DNA from: Dipteris shenzhenensis
Taxonomy: Eukaryota; Polypodiophyta; Polypodiopsida; Gleicheniales
Assembly: GCA_047967505.1 (NCBI GenBank)
Contig: CM106538.1
DNA length: 64,000 nt
Direction: 5' to 3' (one strand)
Made by a program: the position numbers and the translations under genes. The notes beneath the pieces are model-generated. The model had not been told where the DNA came from. It saw only the letters and a program-made list of their open reading frames with translations, and made no database searches. This document shows positions 1 to 9,764 of the stretch, piece after piece (positions within the stretch are counted from its first letter, which is position 1; every line of letters begins with the position of its first letter).

Positions 1-89
1 TGGAAAGGCAAAGAGAGGGGTAAAGAGGAGAGTAAAGATGTCACTCTATTTATGAGACCCCTCCCCTCTCACAGACAAAGCGATAGTTG

Positions 90-240
90 ATGTAGTCTAA
101 CGTAACCTAAACTAGTCTAACCTACCCTAGCCACTGTAGTCTAAGGCTAAGCCTACCACATCTAACCCAACCTTAACTAATGTAAACTAACCTAATTTAA
201 CTCAACCTACTTTATTTTAATGTAGGTTAAGCTAACGACA
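90..240. repeat. Degenerate CTAAC-type low-complexity repeat
   Basis: The stretch is built from irregular variants of CTAACC, CTAATC and CTAACT, interrupted every few bases. It resembles a decayed telomere-like or simple satellite sequence but does not keep the exact plant CCCTAAA unit. No coding potential is seen. Confidence 0.5.
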
Positions 241-284
241 TGGCAAGAGCAAGGTGGAGGCATCAACAGGAGTGCCATTATGAG

Positions 285-551
285 GGTGAACAATGACGTG
301 AGGAGAGGGGGAAGCTGAGAGTGAGAGTGAGGGAGGGAGAGGGAGATGTTGAGAGAGGGGTTGATGAAGAAGAGTGGATGGCAAGGTCAGAGAGGGGAGG
401 CTAAATGGACTGATGAGGGAGGGAGAGGGGGTCAAGCAACTAACAACATGATGGTAAGGGAGGGAGAGGGATAGGAATATGGTGGATCTAAGCGGCTGAG
501 AGAGAGGAAGAGAGGGGGTTGAGGAAAGGGGGAAGGGGAGGGCATAGAAAC

Positions 552-591
<40 letters not shown>

Positions 592-615
592 GAGAGAGAG
601 AGGGGGGGGGGGGGG
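285..615. repeat. Polypurine tract with (GA)n and poly-G
   Basis: Plus strand is almost purely purine, with GGGAGAG-type motifs, an uninterrupted GA run of about 45 bases from 554 and a run of 14 G at 602-615. The long minus-strand open frames here (SL and PPP repeats) are by-products of the dinucleotide repeat and are not genes. Similar islands recur at 15.3-15.8, 22.9-23.4, 30.6-31.0 and 41.9-42.1 kb. Confidence 0.85.
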
Positions 616-639
616 CAGCACAAGGAGATGGCAACACAC

Positions 640-1580
640 TTTCGCTTAAGGCTGCTCTTTTGTGCCCAAATTTGCATGAGTAAGCATATGAAGGTGGGCA
701 GCTCATATTTTCGAGCTAATGAGCACCTTCAAAAATCTGAACTTGCCGCTTAGCCCCTTCCACCAAACTAAGTGAACAAACAAAAATGAATTCCTAACAT
801 ATTCATATCTTTTCAAAGAACTCAGTACATTTCTATGTTGTCTTCAAAGTCTTTCGCATTAATCTTGTCAACAAATCATGTTCTTAACAATAATGATTAA
901 ACAGCAATACACACTTTTGAAAGAGCATAATTGATGGCAACGTATCATTGAGAAGATGATCACCTGTTCACATGATATAATAGCTGTCTGTGAAGTTTTG
1001 AACAGAAATTGACATCTCTGCATACCAAAAGAACTTTGATATTGCTCCTCTAGTGCTTGCCGATTTCTTCCATAGGGCGTTAGAGAGCCTAAGGATGGTT
1101 GTAATAAAGGCACCGATCAATGCAGCTACAGAAATTGTATTCGATACTCCATTCTTGATGACATGTTTTTGGAGCACGAAAAGACTCTTCCAGAGATCTG
1201 TGAGGACGCACCGAGGCAAGTACCAGCTACGATGAATTTTTTTCATACCTTTCCTACTTAAAGCTACAATTGGACCAATAGATAGATGTAGCATTGACGT
1301 ATTGAACTTTTAAACCTCCCTCTGCTTAAAAGAGACTATCGCTCAAAATTTACGCTGAAAATTGTTCCAAAGGATCCATGACATTGAGACAATGAGATTC
1401 AGGCATAGTTGTAAAGAAGATTCAACACATTATAAGAGGAGAAGCAGAAAGTAGAATTGCATGAACTACACTAGTTTCAGAAGAAGCAGTCTTGCAATTT
1501 TGAGTTACATTATCAAAATTGAGATCTACCTTGCACTTAAAGAACTCCGTTTCATTGGACATGAACCCCATCGGGCATTC
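640..1580. other. Interval without a supported gene
   Basis: AT-rich sequence. A 108-codon minus-strand frame at 968-1294 contains one hydrophobic stretch (VAALIGAFITTIL) that could be a membrane segment, but there is no recognisable domain, and the frame lies downstream of the MATH-BTB stop codon. It is left unassigned. Part of this interval may be 3' untranslated sequence of the gene at 1582-2751. Confidence 0.4.
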
Positions 1581-1581
1581 C

Positions 1582-2751
1582 TCAACGTATTCTTTCCTGA
1601 ATAATTTTCAAAAGTTCAGAAGGGAAATCCTTTCGTAAGTGTTCGATCAAACAGTCGCTCTCCATCACCGATGCAAGATTTATAGACACAAATCTCAAAC
1701 AGGCGGCTTTTAACTGTGACGAATGATGCTGATCTGCTAAGGTAAGAGTGATGACAACATTGTCGACACTTAATTGTTCGCATAACTTCGATTCACAGAG
1801 CAGCTTCAGCCGCTCCAAACCGTATCGATCTGCTGCAGCTAACAAATGCTGAGCCAATATTGATGAATCTGAAAACGGTGATTCTGACAATCCACTATCA
1901 TCGTTCGGATAAGCATCCCTGTATATATAATGCAGCATTGCCTTGAAAACAGGTGCTGCTATGTCTACGACCGGAATGATCTTCGACGACTCGCTCTCTG
2001 CCATGGGACCAAAAAACTGCGCTCTGAACACAGGAGACCGTGCAGCAAGGATTGCCTTGTGCGCACGGAATATTTGAGAGTCTACTTCAATTTCAATATC
2101 GTAATTTACACCCGTGTCCAAGAGTTCTCCAAAATCAAGCGCTAGATTAGGCTCTGGCACACGGATGGACAAGAGCTTTGGTCTGGGGGGAGGAGAACGA
2201 ATCACGCCGAGGGTGCAAGTTAATTTAAGGCTGTCATTCTTCAAGAAATTGGAGTGGAGGAGATCAGCTACAGGGAGTAATTTGATAGCAGCAAGAGAGG
2301 AAGCTCCGGGTTTGAATGTGCAAGGGCTAGTGGAGCGTGCGCAAATTGTGTGATTGCCTTTGCCGCTCTGATCGAGTACGCTCTGATCGAGTAGAGCTAA
2401 TTCGAAAACTGCCTGGACCTCCGCTCTCTCAGTTTGAAGGGCGATGGAAACAGAAAAATAGTCAGCGTCAGTTGGTACACCCTTCGGATAGACATGGATT
2501 GCCCACTGGTACCCTCCGACCATAAAAGCTTCGCTGGAAATATACTGATCATGGGCGACAATCAAAGAATATCCAAGGATTTCGAAATCATGGCGGCCTT
2601 GGACAGCCCGCAGGTCATACGCTGAGGAGGAGGAAGAACAAATTGAGGCAGGCGACTTTGCATCTTCTTCTGCTACAAAGCCAGGATCTTCTTGCCAATT
2701 TCCACGAATAGCTTTACGAAAAGCAGCCCATCTACGCTTAGCCAAAGCCAT
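1582..2751 (-). CDS. MATH and BTB/POZ domain protein (CUL3 adaptor type)
   Basis: A single open frame of 389 codons starts at the ATG at 2751-2749. Residues about 53-182 look like a MATH domain (HDFEILGYSL near the start, GGYQWAIHVYPKG, then a closing strand LKLTCTLGV). Residues about 201-320 are a BTB/POZ fold (IEVDSQIFRAHKAILAARS, then VFKAMLHYIYRD), followed by a BACK-like helical tail. In the plant BPM family such proteins dimerise through BTB, bind CULLIN3 and use MATH to recruit targets for ubiquitination; this function is inferred from domain order. The gene has no intron here, whereas Arabidopsis BPM genes have several, so a retrocopy or an expanded intronless subfamily is possible. 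No frameshift or stop is seen, so it may be functional. A serine-rich stretch (36-43) lies between the basic N-terminus and MATH. Confidence 0.85.
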   Translation of the reverse strand: MALAKRRWAAFRKAIRGNWQEDPGFVAEEDAKSPASICSSSSSAYDLRAVQGRHDFEILGYSLIVAHDQYISSEAFMVGGYQWAIHVYPKGVPTDADYFSVSIALQTERAEVQAVFELALLDQSVLDQSGKGNHTICARSTSPCTFKPGASSLAAIKLLPVADLLHSNFLKNDSLKLTCTLGVIRSPPPRPKLLSIRVPEPNLALDFGELLDTGVNYDIEIEVDSQIFRAHKAILAARSPVFRAQFFGPMAESESSKIIPVVDIAAPVFKAMLHYIYRDAYPNDDSGLSESPFSDSSILAQHLLAAADRYGLERLKLLCESKLCEQLSVDNVVITLTLADQHHSSQLKAACLRFVSINLASVMESDCLIEHLRKDFPSELLKIIQERIR

Positions 2752-2778
2752 TTGAATTGAGCTCGAGGAAGATGAACT

Positions 2779-2858
2779 CTCCTATATATTTATATATATA
2801 TATACACGTACGTACTATATATATATATATATATACACGTACTTACGTATGTATGTAC
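2779..2858 (-). promoter_or_regulatory. TA-rich upstream region of the MATH-BTB gene
   Basis: Immediately upstream of the minus-strand ATG (28-107 bp away) lies a TA microsatellite in two similar blocks, each ending in ACACGTAC. Any of several TATA-box-like registers could position transcription. GTAC occurs at 2808, 2812, 2839 and 2855. Start-site evidence is absent, so the promoter role is inference from position only. Confidence 0.4.
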
Positions 2859-2939
2859 CCTCAAAGAAGAAAGGCTTACAAAAGATAGCTACTTACTATT
2901 CTAAAATGACGCTCCTCCTTAAATAATGTTGCCTCACCA

Positions 2940-3397
2940 TACCTTAATGGCATGTAGAGGCAAACCCTAGCCTTAGGGGTTCTCATTTATATATTCAATA
3001 CTACATAGTTTACATGTAGCTATATCGTGTGCACCCCCCCCTCTCTCTCTCTCTCTCTCTCCCCACTTTATCATGGTATCACAGCCGATGGTGCCTCCAC
3101 TCCCTTCATGAGTGTCAAGCCCTCCTTCTGCCTCGAGGCATCCTCTAGCGAGGTTTATCCTTTGAGAGAGTTTTATGTTTGAGAGAGAAAGACCTTGCCC
3201 TTGTTCCGTCAAAGAACAAGCCCTCCCTTCTCTAGCTCTCATCGTAGAGCTCCTCTCCATTTCTGTTTTGGTGCAGGAAGCTCTCCATTCCGCTTCATGG
3301 AGCTCAAGATATAGTGTTGAGAGGTGAAGGTTCCTTGTAAGCTCTTTGTAAGGTTCAAGTATTATGGTTCTTTGTTGTGAAGAGATGAAATAAGGTT
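2940..3397 (+). mobile_element. Copia-type LTR end, primer site and leader (fragment)
   Basis: A primer-binding site resembling the initiator-Met tRNA complement, TGGTATCACAGCC, lies at 3074-3086 directly after TCA, the expected end of a 5' LTR. The upstream sequence (CT run at 3039-3061) is therefore probably the LTR 3' part; its start was not found. The downstream leader has the GAGAGAGTTT-like sequence typical of plant Copia elements. No gag is reached: the leader is cut at 3397 by the CACTA end. The minus-strand open frame across this stretch is taken as spurious. Confidence 0.6.
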
Positions 3398-3595
3398 CAC
3401 TACTACACACGGATCCTATTGCGACGTTTACGTACCGACGTTTAGTGCGCGGGGTGCTAATTGTCGGTATAAAAAGCGCGTCCCATAAAGCGTTGCTATA
3501 TAGTGACTTTAGGCAAACGTCACTATATAGCGACTATTACAAAGGTCGCTATATAGTGACACTGATATACTATTTTATAGCGACATTTTTCAGAG
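3398..3595. repeat. CACTA terminal repeat and subterminal repeats
   Basis: CACTACTACACAC is followed by repeated, partly palindromic units: GCGACGTTT and CCGACGTTT (3421-3443), then GTTGCTATATAGTGAC, GTCACTATATAGCGAC and GTCGCTATATAGTGAC between 3490 and 3562. In CACTA elements such subterminal arrays bind the element's own TNPA-like protein; that role is inferred from family knowledge. Confidence 0.75.
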
Positions 3596-3906
3596 AGGTT
3601 TTTTACTCATATAGGCCTTAAAAGTTCGTTTTTTCCAATGATAAATTTTTTTAAATTTTCATACATGTTTGATCTCATAGAGAATAAAAATATGAGAGCA
3701 TGTACATCAAACCTTTGAAGCTCGTATATTCATGTCCAAGTTTGAGATGAAAAAAATCAATGAAGAGCATTTACATCAACTGTTTCATCTTGAGCCAAGT
3801 CTAAGGTGCCAAACAAGTCTATCTCCAACTCTATACTGAGTTGATCTCCTATATCATCATCGTACTTTAGCATCGTACGTTCACCTAAAACACTTGATCA
3901 TCTTCT

Positions 3907-4173
3907 TCAATAAAGTGTGGTGATTCTTTTGTCTTCTTCCTCAATATTGTGATCTCCATCTTCCTCCCGTGCGATGTCATTATGCGCATCTTCCTCTTGG
4001 CTCATAATGTGATCTTTATCTTCTTCGCTAGATTCATCGGGATCAATTGGATCCAGCATTGGTAGTGGCATCTCCATATCCACAGCTCTATCTTCAAAAT
4101 TTTGCTTACTTCGTGGTGCAACTTGGATCACGTACCACCATCTTGGATCAGAATGATCCGAATGAAAAACCAC
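3907..4173 (-). pseudogene. CACTA protein, DUF4216 C-terminal exon with acidic tail
   Basis: The frame carries a DUF4216-like end, SDPRWWYVIQVAPRSK, where plant CACTA proteins have the DPRW...VV block, followed by a strongly acidic tail (EESSEEDKDH-like). It is the last coding exon of the minus-strand CACTA relic. The same block occurs in opposite orientation at 6489-6906, so two copies of the family are present. It is a fragment with no independent function expected. Confidence 0.65.
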
Positions 4174-4336
4174 CTATATTGAAGATGGGTGCCAAATGTC
4201 ATCAATTATATACATGAAATTATGCTCAAGTACATGTATCAATGGATCTTCAAAAATGAAAGCTTCGATTAATTAAATCATTAGTATGCACCTACTCACA
4301 GTACTCGGGAAGAACAAAAGTATCACTTTCATCGGC

Positions 4337-4660
4337 CTAATGTTTGGTGGAGTCTATTGCAAAGAAACCGCTACTATCTTTTCTCACTGTCGCATGGGGA
4401 CCGTTGTAAATAGTTCTAAACCATTTTACATCAAGAATGAAAATACTAAATTGTCTGAAATCAACTTCATAGATTTCGCGTATGGTTCCACAATAATCCA
4501 ACTGTGAGGAGAGAAGAAGCACTTGCTCGGCTATCTTGTGTGAAGTTAGCCATGACTCCACAATCATACATGACTCTCTTTGAATCGATGCGTTCCACGC
4601 GAAAATGTCATCCATATGACCATAATGCACCGTGACTCTCTTTGAATCGATGCGCTCCAT
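4337..4660 (-). pseudogene. CACTA protein, DUF4216 exon
   Basis: The frame contains LDYCGTIREIYEVDF followed by VKWFRT, matching the DUF4216 pattern (YYG-x-hydrophobic-EI-x-ELDY ... F-x-CDW). It sits between the DUF4218 exon and the acidic C-terminal exon of the same relic. A directly repeated 40-45 bp stretch, CTCTTTGAATCGATGCG (4576 and 4635), duplicates part of the exon. Low sequence integrity suggests a dead copy. Confidence 0.65.
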
Positions 4661-4870
4661 GCGAAAATGTTGTCCATATGACCATAATGCACTGTACTTT
4701 TTGTACTATAAAAGAGCATCATTAAAACAATGAAGATGCATCTATTTTATAACGTATATTGCCACAAATAATTACTTAATTATGTCAAGAGGTAAGAAAC
4801 TTACATGCACCCTACATCTAGATGATAACTCTTGCTCGCGCTCGTTTATTGTCTCTCCATCGCGTTCGGC

Positions 4871-5440
4871 TTAACGTAGCGCCAGTTGTAGCCAATCAAG
4901 TAACATGTGAGTTGGGAGAAGAGCCATATCCCGTGGATATGGTTGCGATCGCCTGTACATTACTCTGAATCTCGTCCTTGCATTTATTCTTTCTGCTTTG
5001 GCCACTTCATATCTCTCAATACACTTCTGCATCTCAGGGCTATTGAGGATACAAAACTTATTGAATTTCTCCATTTGCTCTTCGCTCATCTTTCTTTCAA
5101 TCCCTTTTCCTTGGGGAACCTTGCCAATGATGCAATCATCATCCTTGTTATGCCAAGCTTGCGGCATATCGGGATTTGTGGATGCAAGAAACTTCGTGAT
5201 ATATACTAATGACTCTTGCATAAGCCATCCCTCTACCATGCTTGCTTCTAGTCTTGCTCTTTGTCTTACAAATCCCTTTAAAGTTTTCATAAACCGCTCG
5301 AGAAAAAACATCCATCGACTATGAACGGTACCTGCAATAGCCACCCCATCAACTATGTGCACAAGCAAGTGGACTTGAGTTGTCATAATGCTCGAGGAAA
5401 AGCGCTTCTCAAGCAAGCATATGGCTTCGATGGATTCCAC
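4871..5440 (-). pseudogene. CACTA protein, DUF4218 domain exon
   Basis: The 189-codon frame matches the DUF4218 core: ICLLEKRF, VHLLVHIVDG, HSRWMFFLERFMKTLK, and RQRARLEASMVEGW, which align with the conserved CLLE-x-IFPP, VHL-x-HL, RWMYP-ER, and R-ARPEGSIAEGY blocks. In CACTA elements this domain lies just downstream of the TNP2 transposase in the same protein. Coding sequence appears to extend upstream to a splice acceptor near 5536 (CTGTAG on the minus strand). It is part of the minus-strand CACTA relic. Confidence 0.75.
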
Positions 5441-5761
5441 CCTAGCCTTCTCGACTCTCTATATGGAGATCTCTTTTTGAGATATCCACCTATTTCACAT
5501 GTCCATGTAAGATATTTTCATAATCAGTCTACAGATTAATCAGCTTAAATTGAAGAAAATGCAATTAATGCGATTTGATAGTAAGCATACCTCACAATAC
5601 CATAGATCTTGAATATAGCATTTCTAACATCTTCTTATAAGCACCCTTTTATTGTAATTGGGAGGATGAACTATCAAAGTAACAAAGAAGTCATGTCAAT
5701 AATATAACATAATCATAATTATGCTAATGCATCACGATTATCGGTATACTAATTCTACAGC

Positions 5762-6253
5762 TTAGAATACTTGTAAGAACTTGTGCCAATCATGGGACTT
5801 GAGCCCACTAAGCTTATTGTCCTTTGAAAATGCTCCTTTCAAGCAATGCATGTACCCTATCGGTGTTTGGAAAGAGGCAATGTCCACCTTGACCACTGCC
5901 TCCTCCCTTGTAGAGAGGATCCACGTTGCTTTCGGGAGGACAACTTTTCCCGAAGCATGCACTTGGAGCCACAAACGAGACATCCTATTCATAGCACGCA
6001 AATCTTTTCGCACTCCTCTCGAGTCTTTGAAACCAACCAAGTGTGCCCAAATAGTAGCCCCCACATTCTTGAAGATATGCATGGGATCCAAGAGATGATT
6101 GATTTGTAACTGACCCCAATAAGGAAGCTCATGGAAGATCGATAGCCTCTTCAATGTCCCATGCTTGGCTATAAGAAGCTCTTCATGAAGCTGAAGATGA
6201 TGAAGAGGATGTAATTGATCAAGAGCAGAAACTTGTGGTCGGATGTATGCCAC
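5762..6253 (-). pseudogene. CACTA TNP2-type transposase, C-terminal part
   Basis: Residues from about 36 on read FHELPYWGQLQINHLLDPMHIFKNV, then the RKDLRAM and LSGLKSHDWHKFLQ blocks, matching the C-terminal half of the Transposase_21/TNP2 family (FFELPYW ... HNLDVMHIEKNV ... LSGLKSHDCHV). The N-terminal catalytic half is missing. The first about 30 residues do not look like TNP2 and probably read the opposing CACTA fragment backwards. A plausible GT donor follows KFLQ. This is a truncated, non-functional transposase. Confidence 0.7.
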
Positions 6254-6906
6254 ATGTAAGTTTTTTACCTTTTTACTTTATTTGAGTATTTATGATCACA
6301 ATCACTACAAAATGCATCCTTCTTTCCTTGCAGTTAGATTATTTTGGGACCATACGTGACAAATGAATTGATTAAAAGCTAATATCTTTGTTTTTAAGCA
6401 AATGTTGGTAGATGCTTATATATGTATATATTTTTACTTAAGCATAAATGAATATAACTACTAGCACCTAATTTGTATCTTCAACGTACATGGTCTTTCA
6501 TCCAGATCGTTTGGATCGAAGATGATGGTATGTGGTCCAAGTTGCTCCTCGAAGCAAACATATTTTTGAAGGTAGGAATGTGGATACAGAGATGCCGACA
6601 GAAGATCCAAATAATGATGCCAATGGATCTAGGGAAGAGGATGAAGATGATGATATGGCCCATGAAGAAGGTGACAATAATGACAATGTAATGGAGGAAG
6701 GTGGAGATCATGACTTTGGGGAAGAAGAGGGGGAACTAGACACCGGTGAACTAGAGGATCAAGTCTTAGGTAGACATACAATAGGGGATGATGATGTAGG
6801 TGATCAATTGTATGTAAACCTTGAGATAGACATATTTGGCATGCAAGACTTGGCTCAAGATGAAGCCGTCGATGTAAATGCTACTGATTCATTGTTTTCA
6901 CATTGA
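6175..6906 (+). pseudogene. Second CACTA fragment (DUF4216 end), plus orientation
   Basis: On the plus strand a short exon (6339-6372, LDYFGTIRD) preceded by a TTTCCTTGCAG acceptor and a second exon (6489-6906) reproduce the DUF4216 end seen at 3907-4660. The second exon contains WYVVQVAPRSK and a long acidic tail of E and D, ending at a TGA at 6904. One in-frame TGA replaces the first W of the WW pair. The two copies face each other, so this is a separate element that abuts the minus-strand relic near 6.2 kb. Confidence 0.6.
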
Positions 6907-7844
6907 TGAGACTTCCTACGTCATTTGGACCTCATATTTTTAGGGCCTTAGCACTTTGCGAGTTTTTTTACAACGAGTTTTGCAAGTTTTCAACCCTATA
7001 AATATATAGCTTGTGGCTTGCTATATATTCACCCTAGATATAATCTACCCTTGCTACCTCATTATCTCAATAAATAGCAAGATTTCATAAATGTTTGTTG
7101 CGACTTCTTGCATTAATTATTTATAACCCATAGCAAGACCTGTCAATTGCAAAGATTAATTCTAAAGCTCATAAAACCAAGCTCTCCTTAGGCCAAAAAA
7201 CCCGGCTGATGTCCAAACATATTTGAAAGGACACGTAGAATATGAACAACAATTTCATATTTTCAAAGCCAAAATCTACCATGTGTAATGCTAGATTAGC
7301 CAAAATTTAAGATTTGCATCGTTTCCTATCATATAAACAAAATGTTTCTCAATAAAAGAAAAATGGATCAAACTGTCTCACCAACTTCCCACCACGATAC
7401 CTCAAATAGCCTTGTGGTTGCTAGAACGAGATAAAATTTGGAAGAGTTCCGTGGGAGAGAGTTGTGGGTTATGTCAAGACCCAATGTCACTATGTAAACA
7501 AAGCACATATGCTTGCAAACGATGAACTTTCCTTTCTCAATCCTCTAGACAAAGTATGCACATGTGTATTGTGGAGAATCACTTATAGTCACATTGTAAG
7601 TGCTACGTGAAGGAGTTGTTGCATAGTTTTCAATTTGAAAGACAACCTTCCTATTCTAGTTAATGACTTGCTCTCGCACAACCACCACTATCAAATTCAT
7701 TGCCTTCGTGATCCTATCATTTGTTGTAGTAGAAATCGTTCTTCTTTGTCTTCCTTTTCCCCTTATTGCGACCTCACCTATGTTTAGAGCACTATCTAAC
7801 ACCACATTATTGGCCTACACTTCGTGAGCCTACAACATGTACCC
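6907..7844. other. Non-coding interval after CACTA fragment
   Basis: AT-rich sequence following the acidic exon. It may include the 3' part of the plus-strand CACTA copy, but no TAGTG terminus or subterminal array was found. No gene is supported. Confidence 0.4.
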
Positions 7845-9740
7845 TTATTTTTTCAATGCATCCGCTTCCTCTTGCCTCACGTTAGTTCCATTATCAATTG
7901 GCCATTGTTGTAGTGCCACTTTGGGTGGATTCACAATGTTCTTGTTTAGACGCCACGTATGAGTCACATCATCAGTACAAAACCACATGAATTGCATTGC
8001 CTTACCCCCACTATAAGCCCACTTTCCAAAGAATCCTGGGGCCACAATGTGAGTCCCTTGCCTTACCCAAGGTGATAGCCTTTCCACATTTTTTTTGGCC
8101 ACTGCTTGTGCCCATGCATATGACTTTACTACCACTAAGAATGTATGTAATTCCCCAAAATCTTTTGTGAATATGCTTTTCCACCAGAAATTGCACCAAT
8201 TGGACATGATTACTTGGTAATGATGATCTTCAACGATGCCCAATGTTTGATTCTGGTGTCCTTTTCACATTTACATAATCAATATCCGGTCTATGTGCCA
8301 TGTTCAAAGAAGCCTTAAGCAAATCTTTGACTAGTCTTTTTCTTCCTATAGTGATCTCATCCCCACCCAATCCTTTGTTTTTCACAACTAAGAAAGCTTC
8401 ATCAACAACACCACGAATAATATTTGCAGATCCTTGTTCTCAAATTGCATCAAGTTTACTAGACACCACCCACCTTACAAGTTTTTGCAAGATTGGTCCC
8501 ATCCCAATACGCCACCACGAATAATATTTGCAAATCCTTGTTCTCAAATTGCATCAAGTTTACCAGACACCACCCACCTTACAAGTTTTTGCAAGATTGG
8601 TCCCATCCCAATATGCTTACCCTTTATGTAAGATGCATAATGGGCACTTTGTAGAATTGAACCAACCATATTACCAACACAAGCTTCGTGTAGTCCTATC
8701 TGAGCATGATTCAACATAGCAGGCCAACCAACTCCCATGTTTGGATTTAGCCATGTTTACAATAGGCATGTTTGTGTGCTCCTCTTCTCCCAAAGTCTGC
8801 AAACAAAAATAAATTCCCATCTTTGATCAAAGAAACATTTGCATCGTAACTCATTTTAAACCAAGGTAATCTTAGAAACCTTCATGATATGTAGTGATAC
8901 TTACAACATTTATGTATGATCCCTAGTGCGAGTGTCTCACATGCCACCATGACAACCAACTATCCAAGGCAGGAAACCGTTGGGGGCATGCAATACCAGT
9001 TTGCCAGAAGGCTTTCATAACATTGTATTTGCCTTTGCATCTTGTTCATGCTCTACTTTTCTCCATGACTCGCACAATTCTATATGCCTAATTCTTTATT
9101 CGACAACTAGGAATTGTTTGGTATGCTTTATTAAACTATCTTTAAAATGAAACAAGTAGCTTCTTTCCCTACGTACCAAGGGTATACATTGACCTTTCCC
9201 ATAAACTTGCAAAATTGCATTCCAAATTGCCATGGCCTCATCTGCCACCATGAATCCATGGAATTGAACATCCATCACACCATGGTTTTTCATTTCAAGA
9301 TTTAATGTCTCCCAAATTTAATATTTGCTATGACATCTTCCACTTTCATCTCACAAATGGCTACTATATGTAGACTTTGAATATTGCACCAACAAAGAGT
9401 TGCTTAGAATCATCCAAATAATTAATATTAAATTTCATTGAAGGGCACTCAATTTGCATACCACGGTTCATACACTTGAGCTGCCATTGTAGACCAAGCA
9501 TGCACCCTTTGCAAATGATCAAAGCACACCCTTGATTGTTGCAAATCCCCTTCCTTTTGCATCCTCCTCACCAAATTAACACCTGCTGGTAATAGACATT
9601 TTAAAAATGTAACATCTTTCATTGGTAGTATCCATCAATTGCCCAAGAAACAACGATGCATGGAAGTTTTCATATTGACACTTTGCTTTTAGGTTTAGAA
9701 CATACTCAATTGAATCGTTAGCTAGATTTGAAGCCACTTT
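7845..9740 (-). pseudogene. Relic of a MULE-like transposase (minus)
   Basis: Two blocks read on the minus strand look like one decayed coding region. At 9096-9293 the frame contains HGFMVADEAMAIWNAIL, YGKGQCIPLVRRERS and LFHFKDSLIKHTKQ, which resembles a widespread plant transposon protein with the pattern GFMAD-x-AQANWNAV...YGSGDP...RERTCLFHW-x-QS-x-KHTK. Around 8930-9020 a second frame reads FWQTGIACP ... LSWWHVRHSH, which fits the following part of the same protein. The 132-codon frame at 7845-8243 (WCNFWWKSIF, LSPWVRQGTHIVAPGFFGKWAY) is consistent with its C-terminal part. Frame changes and stops throughout indicate a dead copy. Family assignment to MULE is from memory of the motif and is uncertain. 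Confidence 0.45.
8411..8618. repeat. Tandem duplication, 104-bp unit x2
   Basis: The unit starting CCACGAATAATATTTGCA at 8411 is repeated at 8515 with only a few substitutions by eye. It lies just upstream (minus sense) of the 7845-8243 frame and disrupts any continuous reading. Confidence 0.85.
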
Positions 9741-9764
9741 AAATGTTCAATCCATCTCCAAAGT

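Larger units (their letters stand above)
3398..6253 (-). mobile_element. CACTA (En/Spm) DNA transposon relic, minus orientation
   Basis: The element begins on the plus strand with CACTACTACACAC at 3398, the diagnostic CACTA terminus, followed by clustered subterminal repeats. Reading leftward from about 6.2 kb there are, in order, the end of a TNP2-type transposase, a DUF4218 exon, and two DUF4216-type exons with an acidic tail, the usual gene order of plant CACTA elements. The coding parts are broken by stops and separated by apparent introns. The opposite terminus was not found, so the right boundary is the end of recognisable coding sequence. It lies inside a Copia leader, so it inserted later than that element. 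Confidence 0.75.

Noticed and set aside
968-1294. Possible small membrane protein on minus strand
   Set aside because: Single hydrophobic stretch, no homologous domain recognised, and no flanking splice or promoter evidence.
2973-3410. 145-codon minus frame
   Set aside because: It runs antisense across a Copia LTR, primer site and leader and into the CACTA end, so it spans an insertion junction.
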